Below, one piece after another: positions 15,947 through 23,794 of a stretch of DNA of 31,294 nucleotides. Source of the stretch: Thermodesulfobacteriota bacterium (GTDB taxonomy: Bacteria; Desulfobacterota; DSM-4660; Desulfatiglandales; Desulfatiglandaceae). The notes beneath the pieces are model-generated. The model saw only the letters and a list, made by a program, of their open reading frames with translations, made no database searches and was not told where the DNA came from. Both the position numbers and the translations under genes were made by a program. Positions within the stretch are counted from its first letter, which is position 1. The number at the start of each line of letters is the position of its first letter. The DNA lies in the NCBI GenBank assembly GCA_028278625.1, contig JANQDY010000179.1:1-31294 (forward strand), read 5' to 3'.

Positions 15947-16231
15947 ATGGCTGACATCAGTTATCCACCAATCGGTAACAAAGTGGTTGCAAATGTGCTT
16001 GGTACAGAAGGAAATTGCACCATCGGGATGAAACCGGGTGACGCGTTTGAACTCAGCACTCACAAATGCGGCGAATTCTGTGGATTGTTCTACAGCAATA
16101 TTTCGGGATGGGTAAAGACCCTGCAGTTCGGCGGCACCTTTCCCATGGGCGAAGATCCCGACGCCATGGTCTGGGATTGTCCGAATCCCATGAATCGCGT
16201 GCAGGTGGAACTGCGGCGGGTTAACGAATAG
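15947..16231 (+). CDS. TIGR04076-family small Cys-containing protein
   Basis: 94 residues. ATG 15947 follows AAGGAGG by 6 nt, an excellent ribosome site, so longer upstream versions are rejected. It matches the TIGR04076 pattern: GNCTIGMKPGDAFEL (Cys24), KCGEFCGLFYSNI (Cys41, Cys45), WVKTLQFGGTFP, then a D..VWDCPNP motif (Cys78) and a VQVELRRV strand. The family is widespread in anaerobes and uncharacterised; the conserved cysteines suggest metal or redox chemistry. It lies between the sigma factor and the Rieske-fold gene on the same strand, which fits a small redox-linked unit. Confidence 0.8.
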   Translation: MADISYPPIGNKVVANVLGTEGNCTIGMKPGDAFELSTHKCGEFCGLFYSNISGWVKTLQFGGTFPMGEDPDAMVWDCPNPMNRVQVELRRVNE

Positions 16232-16303
16232 GCGAGCATGGATGAGGCATGTCACCGGAGGCAAACGGCGTCATGCCTCCTTCTTCAAACCGGGAGACAT
16301 TTT

Positions 16304-16726
16304 ATGGATATCAAGTTTTTAAAAAGGCGGTTCTTCCAGCGGTTGATGGGCATATCGGCAACCGCCGGACCCGAGATGAATGACTGCTGGCATTACGCCG
16401 ACGGGAAACTGACCATCACCCTGTCAAAAGCTTCCGAACTCAAAGAACCAGGGGGAGCCGCACGGTTTGAGGGAAACAATCTCCCGGTACGGGTATTGGT
16501 CGTTTACGGCGAGGATGGAGAATACCGTGCGTTTCAAAACAGATGCACCCATATGGGCCATCGCCGTCTGGACCCGGTCCCCGGGACCGGAACGGTCCAG
16601 TGCTGCAGCATCAACAAGTCTACTTACGATTCCGACGGAAACAGAATATTCGGCCCGGCACCCCACCCTGTAACCCGTTACCCGGTGGAAAAGGATCAGG
16701 AAAGGCTCATCGTTAGGATTGCATAG
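16304..16726 (+). CDS. Rieske-fold protein with atypical cluster motif
   Basis: 140 residues. ATG 16304 has CGGGAG about 7 nt upstream. The Rieske fold is recognisable: LPVRVLVVYGEDGEYRAFQN, CTHMGH (Cys81, His83), the spacer RRLDPVPGTGTVQC, CCSINKSTYDSDGNRIFGPAP, and a PVTRYPV strand. Canonical second ligands are CxxH; here the equivalent is Cys101-Ser-Ile-Asn104 after an extra Cys100, so the second His is Asn. A [2Fe-2S] centre could be altered (three Cys and one His), or absent. There is no signal peptide and no membrane helix, so it is probably a soluble ferredoxin-type component. Six nt separate it from the convergent transporter gene. Confidence 0.82.
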   Translation: MDIKFLKRRFFQRLMGISATAGPEMNDCWHYADGKLTITLSKASELKEPGGAARFEGNNLPVRVLVVYGEDGEYRAFQNRCTHMGHRRLDPVPGTGTVQCCSINKSTYDSDGNRIFGPAPHPVTRYPVEKDQERLIVRIA

Positions 16727-16732
16727 AGACCG

Positions 16733-18325
16733 CTAAAGCAGTCCCTTTGATTGCAGAAAAGCCTTTGCCGCTTCCGAAGGACTCAATCCTTTTCCATCCA
16801 CCTGAAAATTCAAGCGCTGCATGGTTTGATCATCCAAAATGCCTCCCAGGTTTGCCAAGGCTTCCTCAACTTCTGGATGTTGTTCGAGAAATTTCTCTCT
16901 AATGATGGGCACCGCCTGGTAGGGGGGAAAGAATCTCCGATCATCTTGAAGGGGCTTTAACCCGTAAGCTGAAATACGGCCATCCGTTGCAAACGCGCAG
17001 ATCACGTCAACTTCACCATTGGCTGCGGCGCCATACATCATGGATGGATCCAGATCTTTGATTTCCCGGAATCTGAGATCATAGGCAGCACTTAAACCGG
17101 GGTAACCGTCAGCTCTCTCGGCAAATTCAGCGGTGAAGCCCGCTCGGATCTTGCCTTCATCTTTCTTGAGATCCGATATCCGCTGCCAACCACGCGCTTC
17201 CGCCGCCTCTTTCCGCACCGAGATCGCATAGGTGTTGTTAAACCCGAAAGGTTGGAGCCATCTGACGCCAAAACGCTCACCATATTCTTGTCTCACTTGC
17301 TGCAATGCCCTCGCCGGATCGGAAATCACCGGTTCTTTTAGTATCGCTGTAAGTCCCGTGCCGGTGTACTCCGGGTAAAGGTCGATTTCCCCATTCACAA
17401 GTGCCGCATGACAGATCATGGTCCCGCCAAGATTGAAGCGGCGCTCAACCTTGAGAGTTGTTTTGCTCTCAATTAGCTGGGCCATGAGTTCACCCAAAAT
17501 CAATTGTTCCGTGAAGTTTTTTGAACCAACAACAACCCTGCCGCCGTTAACAGCACTAACAATTCCGCGACTTTCCGTTCGGGCACTGCCAAAATAGGCC
17601 CCCGCCGCAACCAAAACAAACAGGATCGGCATCGCCAGTGCCGTCAATCTCAAGTTGTTCTTCATTGTCCCCTTTTGTGCGCGCTTTTGCTCAGGTTTGA
17701 GGGCCCATTCAAATGCACCCAACATCCCATCGATCAGAAGCGCCAGCAGGGCCGCTGGAATGGCGCCGAGCAGTATGAGCCGTGTATTTGAAAGCGCAAG
17801 CCCCCGGTTGATAAACTGCCCCAATCCACCTGCCCCAATAAAGGCGGAAAGTGTTGCAATTCCCACACCCACGACCGCGGCCGTTCGAATGCCCGCAACA
17901 ATCACGGGGACTGCCAGGGGTATACGGACCATCCGCAACTGCTGGCCTTTTGTCATGCCAATCCCTTTGGCGGCTTCCATCACCTGGGCGGATACCCCAT
18001 CGAGCCCCGTGAGCGTATTCCGCACGATCGGAAGGAGTGCATAGAGGGTCAGGGCGATAATTGCCGGTAAAGCACCGATCCTGTGCAGGAGTGCCAGCAG
18101 AAAGGCCAACATGGCCAGACTGGGAACGGTTTGGAGAATGCCGACGGCTCCCATGGTGGTGTTGCGCAACCATGGGTTGCGAAACAACAAGACACCCATT
18201 GGTATTCCAATCAGCACGGCGGCTATTGAAGAAGAACCCGTGAGCATCAAATGCTCCCCTGTTCGAAGCCATAATTCGGGCAGGCGATCGATGATAAAAA
18301 TTCCCAGGGGTTCAGCAGCCTTCAC
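16733..18325 (-). CDS. Betaine/choline-type ABC transporter permease fused to substrate-binding protein
   Basis: 530 residues. Residues 1-210 are a BPD-type permease (LTGSSSIAAVLIGIPMGVLL, ILQTVPSLAMLAFLLALL, EAA loop EAAKGIGMTKGQQLRMVRIP, LSAFIGAGGLGQFINRG). A second membrane anchor (about 226-245) precedes an OpuAC/OsmF-like binding domain (262-530: VVVGSKNFTEQLILGELMAQ, GGTMICHAALVNGEIDLYPE, YTGTGLTAIL). Such fusions import glycine betaine, choline or related osmolytes. The tethered domain would act in the periplasm. Its start overlaps the end of the ATPase gene by 4 nt. The downstream MttB-type cluster suggests the ligand is used as a substrate rather than only as an osmolyte, which is inference. 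Confidence 0.92.
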   Translation of the reverse strand: MKAAEPLGIFIIDRLPELWLRTGEHLMLTGSSSIAAVLIGIPMGVLLFRNPWLRNTTMGAVGILQTVPSLAMLAFLLALLHRIGALPAIIALTLYALLPIVRNTLTGLDGVSAQVMEAAKGIGMTKGQQLRMVRIPLAVPVIVAGIRTAAVVGVGIATLSAFIGAGGLGQFINRGLALSNTRLILLGAIPAALLALLIDGMLGAFEWALKPEQKRAQKGTMKNNLRLTALAMPILFVLVAAGAYFGSARTESRGIVSAVNGGRVVVGSKNFTEQLILGELMAQLIESKTTLKVERRFNLGGTMICHAALVNGEIDLYPEYTGTGLTAILKEPVISDPARALQQVRQEYGERFGVRWLQPFGFNNTYAISVRKEAAEARGWQRISDLKKDEGKIRAGFTAEFAERADGYPGLSAAYDLRFREIKDLDPSMMYGAAANGEVDVICAFATDGRISAYGLKPLQDDRRFFPPYQAVPIIREKFLEQHPEVEEALANLGGILDDQTMQRLNFQVDGKGLSPSEAAKAFLQSKGLL

Positions 18326-19080
18326 ATTATTCCTCGAAAATCAGCCAACTGTCTGGCGGGTTTGGAGAGCAACGCCTTCACAAACGGCGTTGCGGGCGAG
18401 GACAGTATTTCTTTTTTCGTTCCCACCTGTTCCAACCGCCCCTCATGTAAAATCGCAATACGATCCCCCAGCAGGAGCGCCTCGAAAATATCGTGGGTGA
18501 CAAAAACAATGGTTTTTTCGAGTCGCTCCTTCAATCGTAACATTTCCTGCTGAAGAGACTCACGGCTCAGTGCATCAAGGGCGCCAAATGGCTCATCCAT
18601 GAGCAGATACTCAGGATTGGCCGCCAAGGCCCTGGCAACCCCCACCCTTTGCTGCTGCCCCCCCGAGAGCTCCTCGGGAAACCGGCCGGCAAACTCCTTT
18701 GGGGAAAGCCCCACCAGTTCAAGAAGTTCGTGGGCGGTTGCTTTTCGCTTCCTCGTCAACTCACCCGCAAGTCTTGGCACCAGTTCCACATTCTGTCGAA
18801 CGGTCATATGCGGAAACAGTCCAATCCCCTGAAAAACATAGCCGATTCGACGCCTTAATTTGACCGGATCCAAAGACCTAATATCTTTCCCGCCCACTTC
18901 AATGGATCCATCCGTCGGTTCAATGAGCCGGTTAATCATCTTAAGGGTGGTGGTTTTGCCACAACCCGATGAACCCAGCAGCACAAGGGTTTCACCTGCA
19001 TTCACCAGCAAAGACAGGTTCATTACCGCATGGGAACGGCCGTCATCAAACGATTTGGAAACTTTCGTAAGCTTAATCAT
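18322..19080 (-). CDS. ABC transporter ATPase, glycine betaine/choline (ProV/OpuCA) type
   Basis: 252 residues. Walker A is GSSGCGKTTTLKMI (36-49), the Q-loop is GYVFQGIGLFPHMTV, the signature is LSGGQQQRVGVARAL, Walker B is YLLMDEPFGALDAL, and the switch His is in VFVTHDIFEAL. The specificity-like loops match the ProV/OpuA subfamily, and the protein stops before the CBS domains present in OpuAA/ProV, as in shorter OpuC-like ATPases. It overlaps the permease fusion by 4 nt, so the two form one unit. It is divergent from a MarR gene over a 90-nt region, the likely site of regulation. Confidence 0.93.
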   Translation of the reverse strand: MIKLTKVSKSFDDGRSHAVMNLSLLVNAGETLVLLGSSGCGKTTTLKMINRLIEPTDGSIEVGGKDIRSLDPVKLRRRIGYVFQGIGLFPHMTVRQNVELVPRLAGELTRKRKATAHELLELVGLSPKEFAGRFPEELSGGQQQRVGVARALAANPEYLLMDEPFGALDALSRESLQQEMLRLKERLEKTIVFVTHDIFEALLLGDRIAILHEGRLEQVGTKKEILSSPATPFVKALLSKPARQLADFRGIM

Positions 19081-19170
19081 ATCAGAAGCTTTCAGGCATT
19101 ATTTTGTTGCACGGTTTTCGCCTGTTATGTTAAACGCTTTTAGAAGTTGTTTTCATTAGGGGAAGCTGCC

Positions 19171-19662
19171 ATGCCTCAAATCAAAAAAAATGCTGCCAAT
19201 AGTAACGGCCAAGATTTTCACGCCATGCGAACAAAAGAGATCATTTATGCCATCCGCCGGTTAATGCAGGCGGGAGAGCATTATACCAAGGAATTAAACA
19301 AAATCTATAACGTCAGCGCCGCCCAGATCAACTGCCTTATCGCTCTTCGCGAAAACGGGCCGCTTTCCCCTTCTCACATTGCAAAACACGTCATGGTCAA
19401 CTCCAGTACCGTTACCGGCATCATTGACCGCCTGGAGAAAAAAGCGCTTGTAAAGCGATCAAGAATATCTTCCGATCGCCGCGTGGTAACAGTGGAGTTG
19501 ACCAAAGCCGGACGGGCACTCGCGGAAAATGCACCACCGCCCATTCAGCAAAAAATCATTGACGGTCTACATCGCCTTTCACCCAAAGAAATCGATGAGA
19601 TCGCCCTGACCCTTAAACGCCTCACCGATATGCTGGATGTGCAGGATTTGAAGGTCACCTGA
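19171..19662 (+). CDS. MarR-family transcriptional regulator
   Basis: 163 residues. ATG 19171 has GGGGAAG upstream; a TTG/GTG-type extension to 19147 lacks a ribosome site. The winged helix spans about 50-115 (VSAAQINCLIALRENGPLSP, SHIAKHVMVNSSTVTGIIDR, LEKKALVKRSRISSDRRVVT, VELTKAGR), flanked by dimerisation helices. MarR proteins bind palindromes and usually release DNA on binding a small ligand. It sits between the divergent betaine-type transporter and the MttB/AsnB cluster, an ideal place to control both. The inverted repeat at 19815-19834 is a candidate target. The ligand is unknown. Confidence 0.92.
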   Translation: MPQIKKNAANSNGQDFHAMRTKEIIYAIRRLMQAGEHYTKELNKIYNVSAAQINCLIALRENGPLSPSHIAKHVMVNSSTVTGIIDRLEKKALVKRSRISSDRRVVTVELTKAGRALAENAPPPIQQKIIDGLHRLSPKEIDEIALTLKRLTDMLDVQDLKVT

Positions 19663-19760
19663 CCGCTCAAAGCAGTTAAGCTTCCTTTAGAAACACCCCC
19701 AAAAATTACAGCAAGAAGTATTAAAACTCTGTGAAAATACCATAAAAACAAGAGATTTCC

Positions 19761-19789
19761 TTGACAAGGGATCATCACGGAATTATAGT
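19761..19789 (+). promoter_or_regulatory. Strong sigma70-like promoter of the MttB/AsnB cluster
   Basis: TTGACA (19761-19766), 17 nt, TATAGT (19784-19789): a near-consensus promoter. Transcription from about 19796 would give a leader of about 160 nt before ATG 19957. Confidence 0.75.
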
Positions 19790-19814
19790 TTCAACTCAAA
19801 TTTTTTGAATACAT

Positions 19815-19834
19815 ATCATAAGGAAAAGTATGAT
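19815..19834. promoter_or_regulatory. Inverted repeat in the leader, candidate MarR operator
   Basis: ATCATA and TATGAT are separated by 8 nt, and an outer pair TTTGAA (19804-19809) / TTCAAA (19835-19840) extends the symmetry imperfectly. It lies just downstream of the predicted start of transcription, where a repressor would block. Binding by the adjacent MarR protein is inferred. Confidence 0.5.
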
Positions 19835-19913
19835 TTCAAATCAAAACATTTGTACTCACAAATTTTCAGTCAGTAGACATTGAAGTAATCTTCAGAAAAA
19901 AGATGAACGAGTG

Positions 19914-19935
19914 AAAAGGCCCGATAAGGGCTTTT
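19914..19935 (+). terminator. Attenuator-like hairpin before the first MttB gene
   Basis: AAAAGGCCC, loop GATAA, GGGCTTTT pair with one bulged G and are followed by ATTATTT. The structure ends about 22 nt before ATG 19957, between promoter and gene. It could terminate part of the transcripts. A small TGAAG/CTTCA hairpin lies upstream at 19881-19894. The stem is short. Confidence 0.42.
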
Positions 19936-19956
19936 ATTATTTGTACAAAGGAGAGC

Positions 19957-21174
19957 ATGTTGAACAATACGCAAGAGGAAGAATCACGGTCCCTGTTGGG
20001 CAATGACGCCGTGGAAATGCTGCTAAGGTGCCACCAAGACGCCATATGCATTTTGGAGAACCTTGGCGTTGGCTGTAATCAGCCTGAAATTCAAGAAATC
20101 TTTAAGAAGCTTGAAGCAAAGGGATTGGCAGCCGTTTACGACGATCGGATTTATGTCACGGGGGATCTGGTGGAAAAATGCCTTAGCACCACCCCGGGGG
20201 TCAGTGAATTTTTTGTTCCTTTAAGAAGCTTTTTCGTTGGGGGCACGGCGCCTTATGTTTATGACGATCAAAAAGGCAAAGGAGGCCTCTTTCCCACTCC
20301 CGAGCACGTGGAGCGAATCGCCCGCATCGCTCAAGAGAGCGGCCCGGTCGGCGGCATAGGACGCGGCATCAAACTGAAAGACGAGGTTGAGCAAATGAAC
20401 ATCATGGCGGAAAACTGCTCAAAACCGCTCTACTTCGCCGTAACATCCGATACCGCATTGGTCCGTGCGAAAGCCCTTTTCCAAGCAAGACAGAACATCA
20501 TGATCGTCTTCTGCCTGACACGGCCCCCTTTGGAGGTTAACGAGAATTTCTCGGAGCATTTCGTCAAGGTGGTTAAGGCGGGACTTCCAGTCTTTATTTC
20601 GGCCATGCCCATGGCCGGTATCAGCGCCCCATACTGTTATAATGGCGTGCTTAGCATGACCCATGCGGAGGTCCTGTTCGGTATTTGTGCCGCTCAACTT
20701 TTAAAACCGGGAATTACTTGTGTTCACGCGGGATTCCCCACCATTGCCGACCCCAGCATCGAGTACAATCCCAATTACGGATTGATCAGCCATAATTTCC
20801 TGAACCTGCTCATGACCCATCTGAATCTCATGTTGGATCTGCCGACCTTTCAAAGCGCCGGAACCACCCATGAGGAACATCCCAACGAAAAAGCGTATGA
20901 AGACGCCAAAATGGGACAGGCGTTGTGCATGAAATACGGGTTTCACATGATTCGGCACCCTTTTGCCTTCCTTCGCTATTTGATCGATTTTTCCTTTGAA
21001 AAACTCGAAAAGGCCATTGAGATCGCAAAGACGGTTACGCCCGAAGACGCCCCTGAAGTGGAAAGCGTCGCATATGATGAAAGGGGAATGGAATCCCTTA
21101 ACCATACCGGTCTGGGCATGTATATGGAAGATCCACTAACAACAGCCAATTTGGGTAAGATTTTCGTCCATTAG
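19957..21174 (+). CDS. MttB-superfamily (non-pyrrolysine) methyltransferase-like protein 1
   Basis: 405 residues, ATG with AAAGGAG upstream. MttB-superfamily landmarks: an N-terminal helical part (AICILENLGVGCNQPEI), FFVGGTAPYVYDD (92-104, equivalent to the family's GGxxxxxD strand), LFPTPEHVERIARIAQE, FISAMPMAGISAPYCYNGVL, GITCVHAGFPTIADP and PNYGLISHNFLNLL. The family transfers methyl groups from trimethylamine, glycine betaine, proline betaine or carnitine to a corrinoid protein. It is shorter than typical MttB/MtgB (about 470-495 residues), has no internal TAG and has no corrinoid-protein gene beside it. It is paralogous to 23795-24985 and the first gene behind a strong promoter. The methyl donor is unknown; a role other than corrinoid methylation is possible. 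Confidence 0.85.
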   Translation: MLNNTQEEESRSLLGNDAVEMLLRCHQDAICILENLGVGCNQPEIQEIFKKLEAKGLAAVYDDRIYVTGDLVEKCLSTTPGVSEFFVPLRSFFVGGTAPYVYDDQKGKGGLFPTPEHVERIARIAQESGPVGGIGRGIKLKDEVEQMNIMAENCSKPLYFAVTSDTALVRAKALFQARQNIMIVFCLTRPPLEVNENFSEHFVKVVKAGLPVFISAMPMAGISAPYCYNGVLSMTHAEVLFGICAAQLLKPGITCVHAGFPTIADPSIEYNPNYGLISHNFLNLLMTHLNLMLDLPTFQSAGTTHEEHPNEKAYEDAKMGQALCMKYGFHMIRHPFAFLRYLIDFSFEKLEKAIEIAKTVTPEDAPEVESVAYDERGMESLNHTGLGMYMEDPLTTANLGKIFVH

Positions 21175-21222
21175 ATCTATTTATCACAAAAAGAGACTTT
21201 TTAACGAAAGGAGTCATACGTT

Positions 21223-22845
21223 ATGTGCGGCATTGCCGGATGTTTTGGAATTAAGGATGTTAAGACCGTCAATAGAATGCTGGATGCCCTACCCCATCGC
21301 GGTCCCAATGACCGGGGCATTCACGAACATCAAAACGGTGTGGTGGGGCACACCCGTCTATCCATTGTGGATGTGGCCAAGGGGCACCAACCCATCCTGG
21401 CTGACCATGGAAATCGTGGGGTCGTCTGTAATGGTGAAATCTATAATTTTCGTGAACTGAAAAAGCAATTGAACGGTGCCTTCAGATTTACCACCCAATC
21501 AGACACCGAAGTCATTCTACACCTTTACAAAAAGTATGGTCCCGAATGCGTCAAACAGCTTCACGGAATGTTTGCTTTTGCCATTTTCGAGGGAAACAGT
21601 TTCATGCTGGCCCGTGACGCAATCGGCATTAAACCGCTGTATTACGGATACCACAACAACAATCTTTATTTCACGTCAGAGTTGGGAGCCATGACCCTGG
21701 CCGGTGTGGAAGAGGTTCACGAATTTCCCGCCGGCCATTACTTTACTCCCAACGACGGTTTCGTGAAATACTACACCGTTCCACCCATTGAGGACCACAT
21801 CCTGACGGACGTGGAAGAAACCTGCGACATCATTCGAACCACATTTATCAAGGCCGTAAAGGACCGGCTCCTGGCGGATCCGGAAGTGCCTGTCGGCTCT
21901 TTTTGCAGCGGGGGCCTGGACAGCAGCCTGGTGGCGGCCATTGCGGCAGAGGACATACCCAACCTCCACACCTTCGTGGTGGGCATGCGGGATGAATACG
22001 GGGATCTAAGCGATGATGTGAAGGCCTCCCGTATCGCCGCCAAGCACATCGGAAGCACACATCATGAGCTGATTTTTACGGAAGAAGAATATCACCAAGC
22101 CCTGCCCACGGTCATACAGAAACTGGAAACCTACGACCCGTCACTGGTGCGCTGTGCCGTTCCCTGCTATTTCACCTGCAAACTGGCCGCCGACTATGTA
22201 ACCGTTGTTTTGACCGGTGAAGGGGCTGATGAGCTTTTTACCGGCTACCACTACATGAAGAATTTTCCATTCGATAAATTGAACATGGAAGCACGCCGGC
22301 TTATCGGAAACGTACACAACATCAACCTGCAACGGGCCGATCGCATGGGAATGCTGTTCAGCCTGGAGCTTCGTGTACCCTTTTTCGACGTCAACATGAT
22401 TGACCTCTCCATGAAAATACCGCCGGAACTGAAAATTCGGGAACATAACGGCGCAAAAATCGAAAAATGGATTCTTCGAAAGGCCTTTGAAAAGGACGGC
22501 TATCTCCCTGATGAGATTCTCTGGCGCTACAAGGTACAATATACCCAAGGGGCGGGCTGCGAGAGTATCGGTGAACAGATGGCGGAATCCGGACTCACGG
22601 ATGATGAATACGCCCAAATCAAGGCCGAGAACCCCGACGCGGTGATCAACAGCAAGGAAGCGGCTTACTACTTCAAGATTTTCAGGGAATTTCATCCACA
22701 GGATTCCATTCTGGGTTCCCTGGGAATATGGACCGGCTTTGACTTTGCCGAAGAGCGGGAGCAAGTGAAGGGCACCGTTGACGGTGACCTGAAGCATGAC
22801 CATGGCGAGGATACGGAGAATCAGAAGGAGAGCAAAGCCGCTTAA
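21223..22845 (+). CDS. asnB: Glutamine-hydrolysing asparagine synthetase (AsnB family)
   Basis: 540 residues, ATG after AAAGGAG. The N-terminal class II glutaminase starts MCGIAGCFG with nucleophile Cys2 and has HRGPND, HTRLSIVD, NGEIYNF and TQSDTEVIL. The C-terminal ATP-pyrophosphatase domain has SGGLDSS (229-235), LTGEGADELFTGYHYM and the LRVPFFDVNMIDLS segment. It makes an amide from a carboxylate with glutamine nitrogen and ATP; the usual product is asparagine. It sits 48 nt after MttB-like 1 and before a terminator, so it is co-transcribed with a methyltransferase-like gene. This context makes an alternative carboxylate acceptor plausible, as in other AsnB-like amidotransferases. Family certain, substrate not. 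Confidence 0.9.
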   Translation: MCGIAGCFGIKDVKTVNRMLDALPHRGPNDRGIHEHQNGVVGHTRLSIVDVAKGHQPILADHGNRGVVCNGEIYNFRELKKQLNGAFRFTTQSDTEVILHLYKKYGPECVKQLHGMFAFAIFEGNSFMLARDAIGIKPLYYGYHNNNLYFTSELGAMTLAGVEEVHEFPAGHYFTPNDGFVKYYTVPPIEDHILTDVEETCDIIRTTFIKAVKDRLLADPEVPVGSFCSGGLDSSLVAAIAAEDIPNLHTFVVGMRDEYGDLSDDVKASRIAAKHIGSTHHELIFTEEEYHQALPTVIQKLETYDPSLVRCAVPCYFTCKLAADYVTVVLTGEGADELFTGYHYMKNFPFDKLNMEARRLIGNVHNINLQRADRMGMLFSLELRVPFFDVNMIDLSMKIPPELKIREHNGAKIEKWILRKAFEKDGYLPDEILWRYKVQYTQGAGCESIGEQMAESGLTDDEYAQIKAENPDAVINSKEAAYYFKIFREFHPQDSILGSLGIWTGFDFAEEREQVKGTVDGDLKHDHGEDTENQKESKAA

Positions 22846-22867
22846 TCCAATTTTCATCAAGTCACCG

Positions 22868-22901
22868 GCCCGAACCCTTTTAAGGGTTTCGGGCTTCTCT
22901 T
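22868..22901 (+). terminator. Intrinsic terminator after asnB
   Basis: GCCCGAACCCTT pairs with AAGGGTTTCGGGC (one bulged nucleotide) and is followed by TTCTCTTT. It separates MttB-like 1/AsnB from the MBL/MttB-like 2/nitrilase genes, so downstream expression may be reduced or start separately. Confidence 0.75.
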
Positions 22902-22931
22902 TCTAACCAAATTTAGAAGCATTATCGATTC

Positions 22932-23780
22932 ATGAAAATCACGGTTCTGGGTTCTGGGGGTTGCTCCATCATTCCAAAACCCCTTTGTCAATGCCGCATT
23001 TGCCGGGAAGCCCGCGAAAAGGGGATACCCTATGCCAGAACGGGACCGGCCGTTTACATCCACGATGTGAGTCTTTTGATCGATACCCCCGCCGAAATCT
23101 GCTGGCAACTGAATCACAATGGCATCAAAAAGGTGGCGCATCTCCTGTTCAGTCATCTGGATCCGGACCACACGGAAGGGATTCGGGTGGTGGAACAGAT
23201 CGCCTTGGACTTCAGGGACTGGCGGGCCTACCAGAACCGTCAGATTTCTATTCTGCTGCCCAAACCGCTGGATCAGGACATCTGCCGGCTGCGATCTTTC
23301 TACGGGTCCCTCGTGGCGTTCTATGAGCAACAGGGGTATGTAACATGCCGACACTTTGACCACCAAATCCATATTGGAAAAATCAGTATCACAGGGATTC
23401 CCATTGACCGCGGGCAGCAGACGGTCTTCATTTACGTTATCCGGAAAGGGGGCCGAAAGATGGTATACGCACCCTGTGATATCCGTCCATTTCCCGAAGA
23501 TCGACCCGAAGTGCGAGACGCCCATTTGCTCGTGATTCAGCCCGGCATTTTTGAAAGCGGTCTCAAACACCGGTTTACCTACCCTTCGGATCATATATCG
23601 CGAAAAACGCTTTACACCTTTCATGAGACACTGGCCCTGGCGCGGCGCATAAAGGCCGAGAAGGTTCTTTTCGTTCACCTTGAAGAGTACTGGAACCGTG
23701 GCTTTGATGATTACCTGGCCATTGAAAAAACGCATACCGGCATTCGGTTTGCCTATGACGGTATGAAAATCAAGATTTGA
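22932..23780 (+). CDS. PhnP/PqqB-like metallo-beta-lactamase-fold hydrolase
   Basis: 282 residues. The first strand and Zn-binding loop read MKITVLGSGGCSIIPKPLCQ followed by CRICREAR, with Cys19, Cys21 and Cys24 as in the structural zinc knuckle of PhnP/PqqB proteins. The metal motif is SHLDPDHTEG (H75-x-D77-x-D79-H80) instead of HxHxDH. Later landmarks are VYAPCDIRPF (the Asp-containing strand), YPSDHISRKT and VLFVHLEEYW. PhnP-type enzymes cleave cyclic phosphodiesters; other members have lyase or cofactor roles. It is 14 nt before MttB-like 2, so both are in one operon. A full-length open frame on the opposite strand is a coding shadow. Substrate unknown. Confidence 0.83.
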   Translation: MKITVLGSGGCSIIPKPLCQCRICREAREKGIPYARTGPAVYIHDVSLLIDTPAEICWQLNHNGIKKVAHLLFSHLDPDHTEGIRVVEQIALDFRDWRAYQNRQISILLPKPLDQDICRLRSFYGSLVAFYEQQGYVTCRHFDHQIHIGKISITGIPIDRGQQTVFIYVIRKGGRKMVYAPCDIRPFPEDRPEVRDAHLLVIQPGIFESGLKHRFTYPSDHISRKTLYTFHETLALARRIKAEKVLFVHLEEYWNRGFDDYLAIEKTHTGIRFAYDGMKIKI

Positions 23781-23794
23781 ATTAAGGAGGCATT

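Noticed and set aside
22141..22860. 239-codon open frame antisense to asnB
   Set aside because: It is a shadow of AsnB, whose domains are intact across this stretch.
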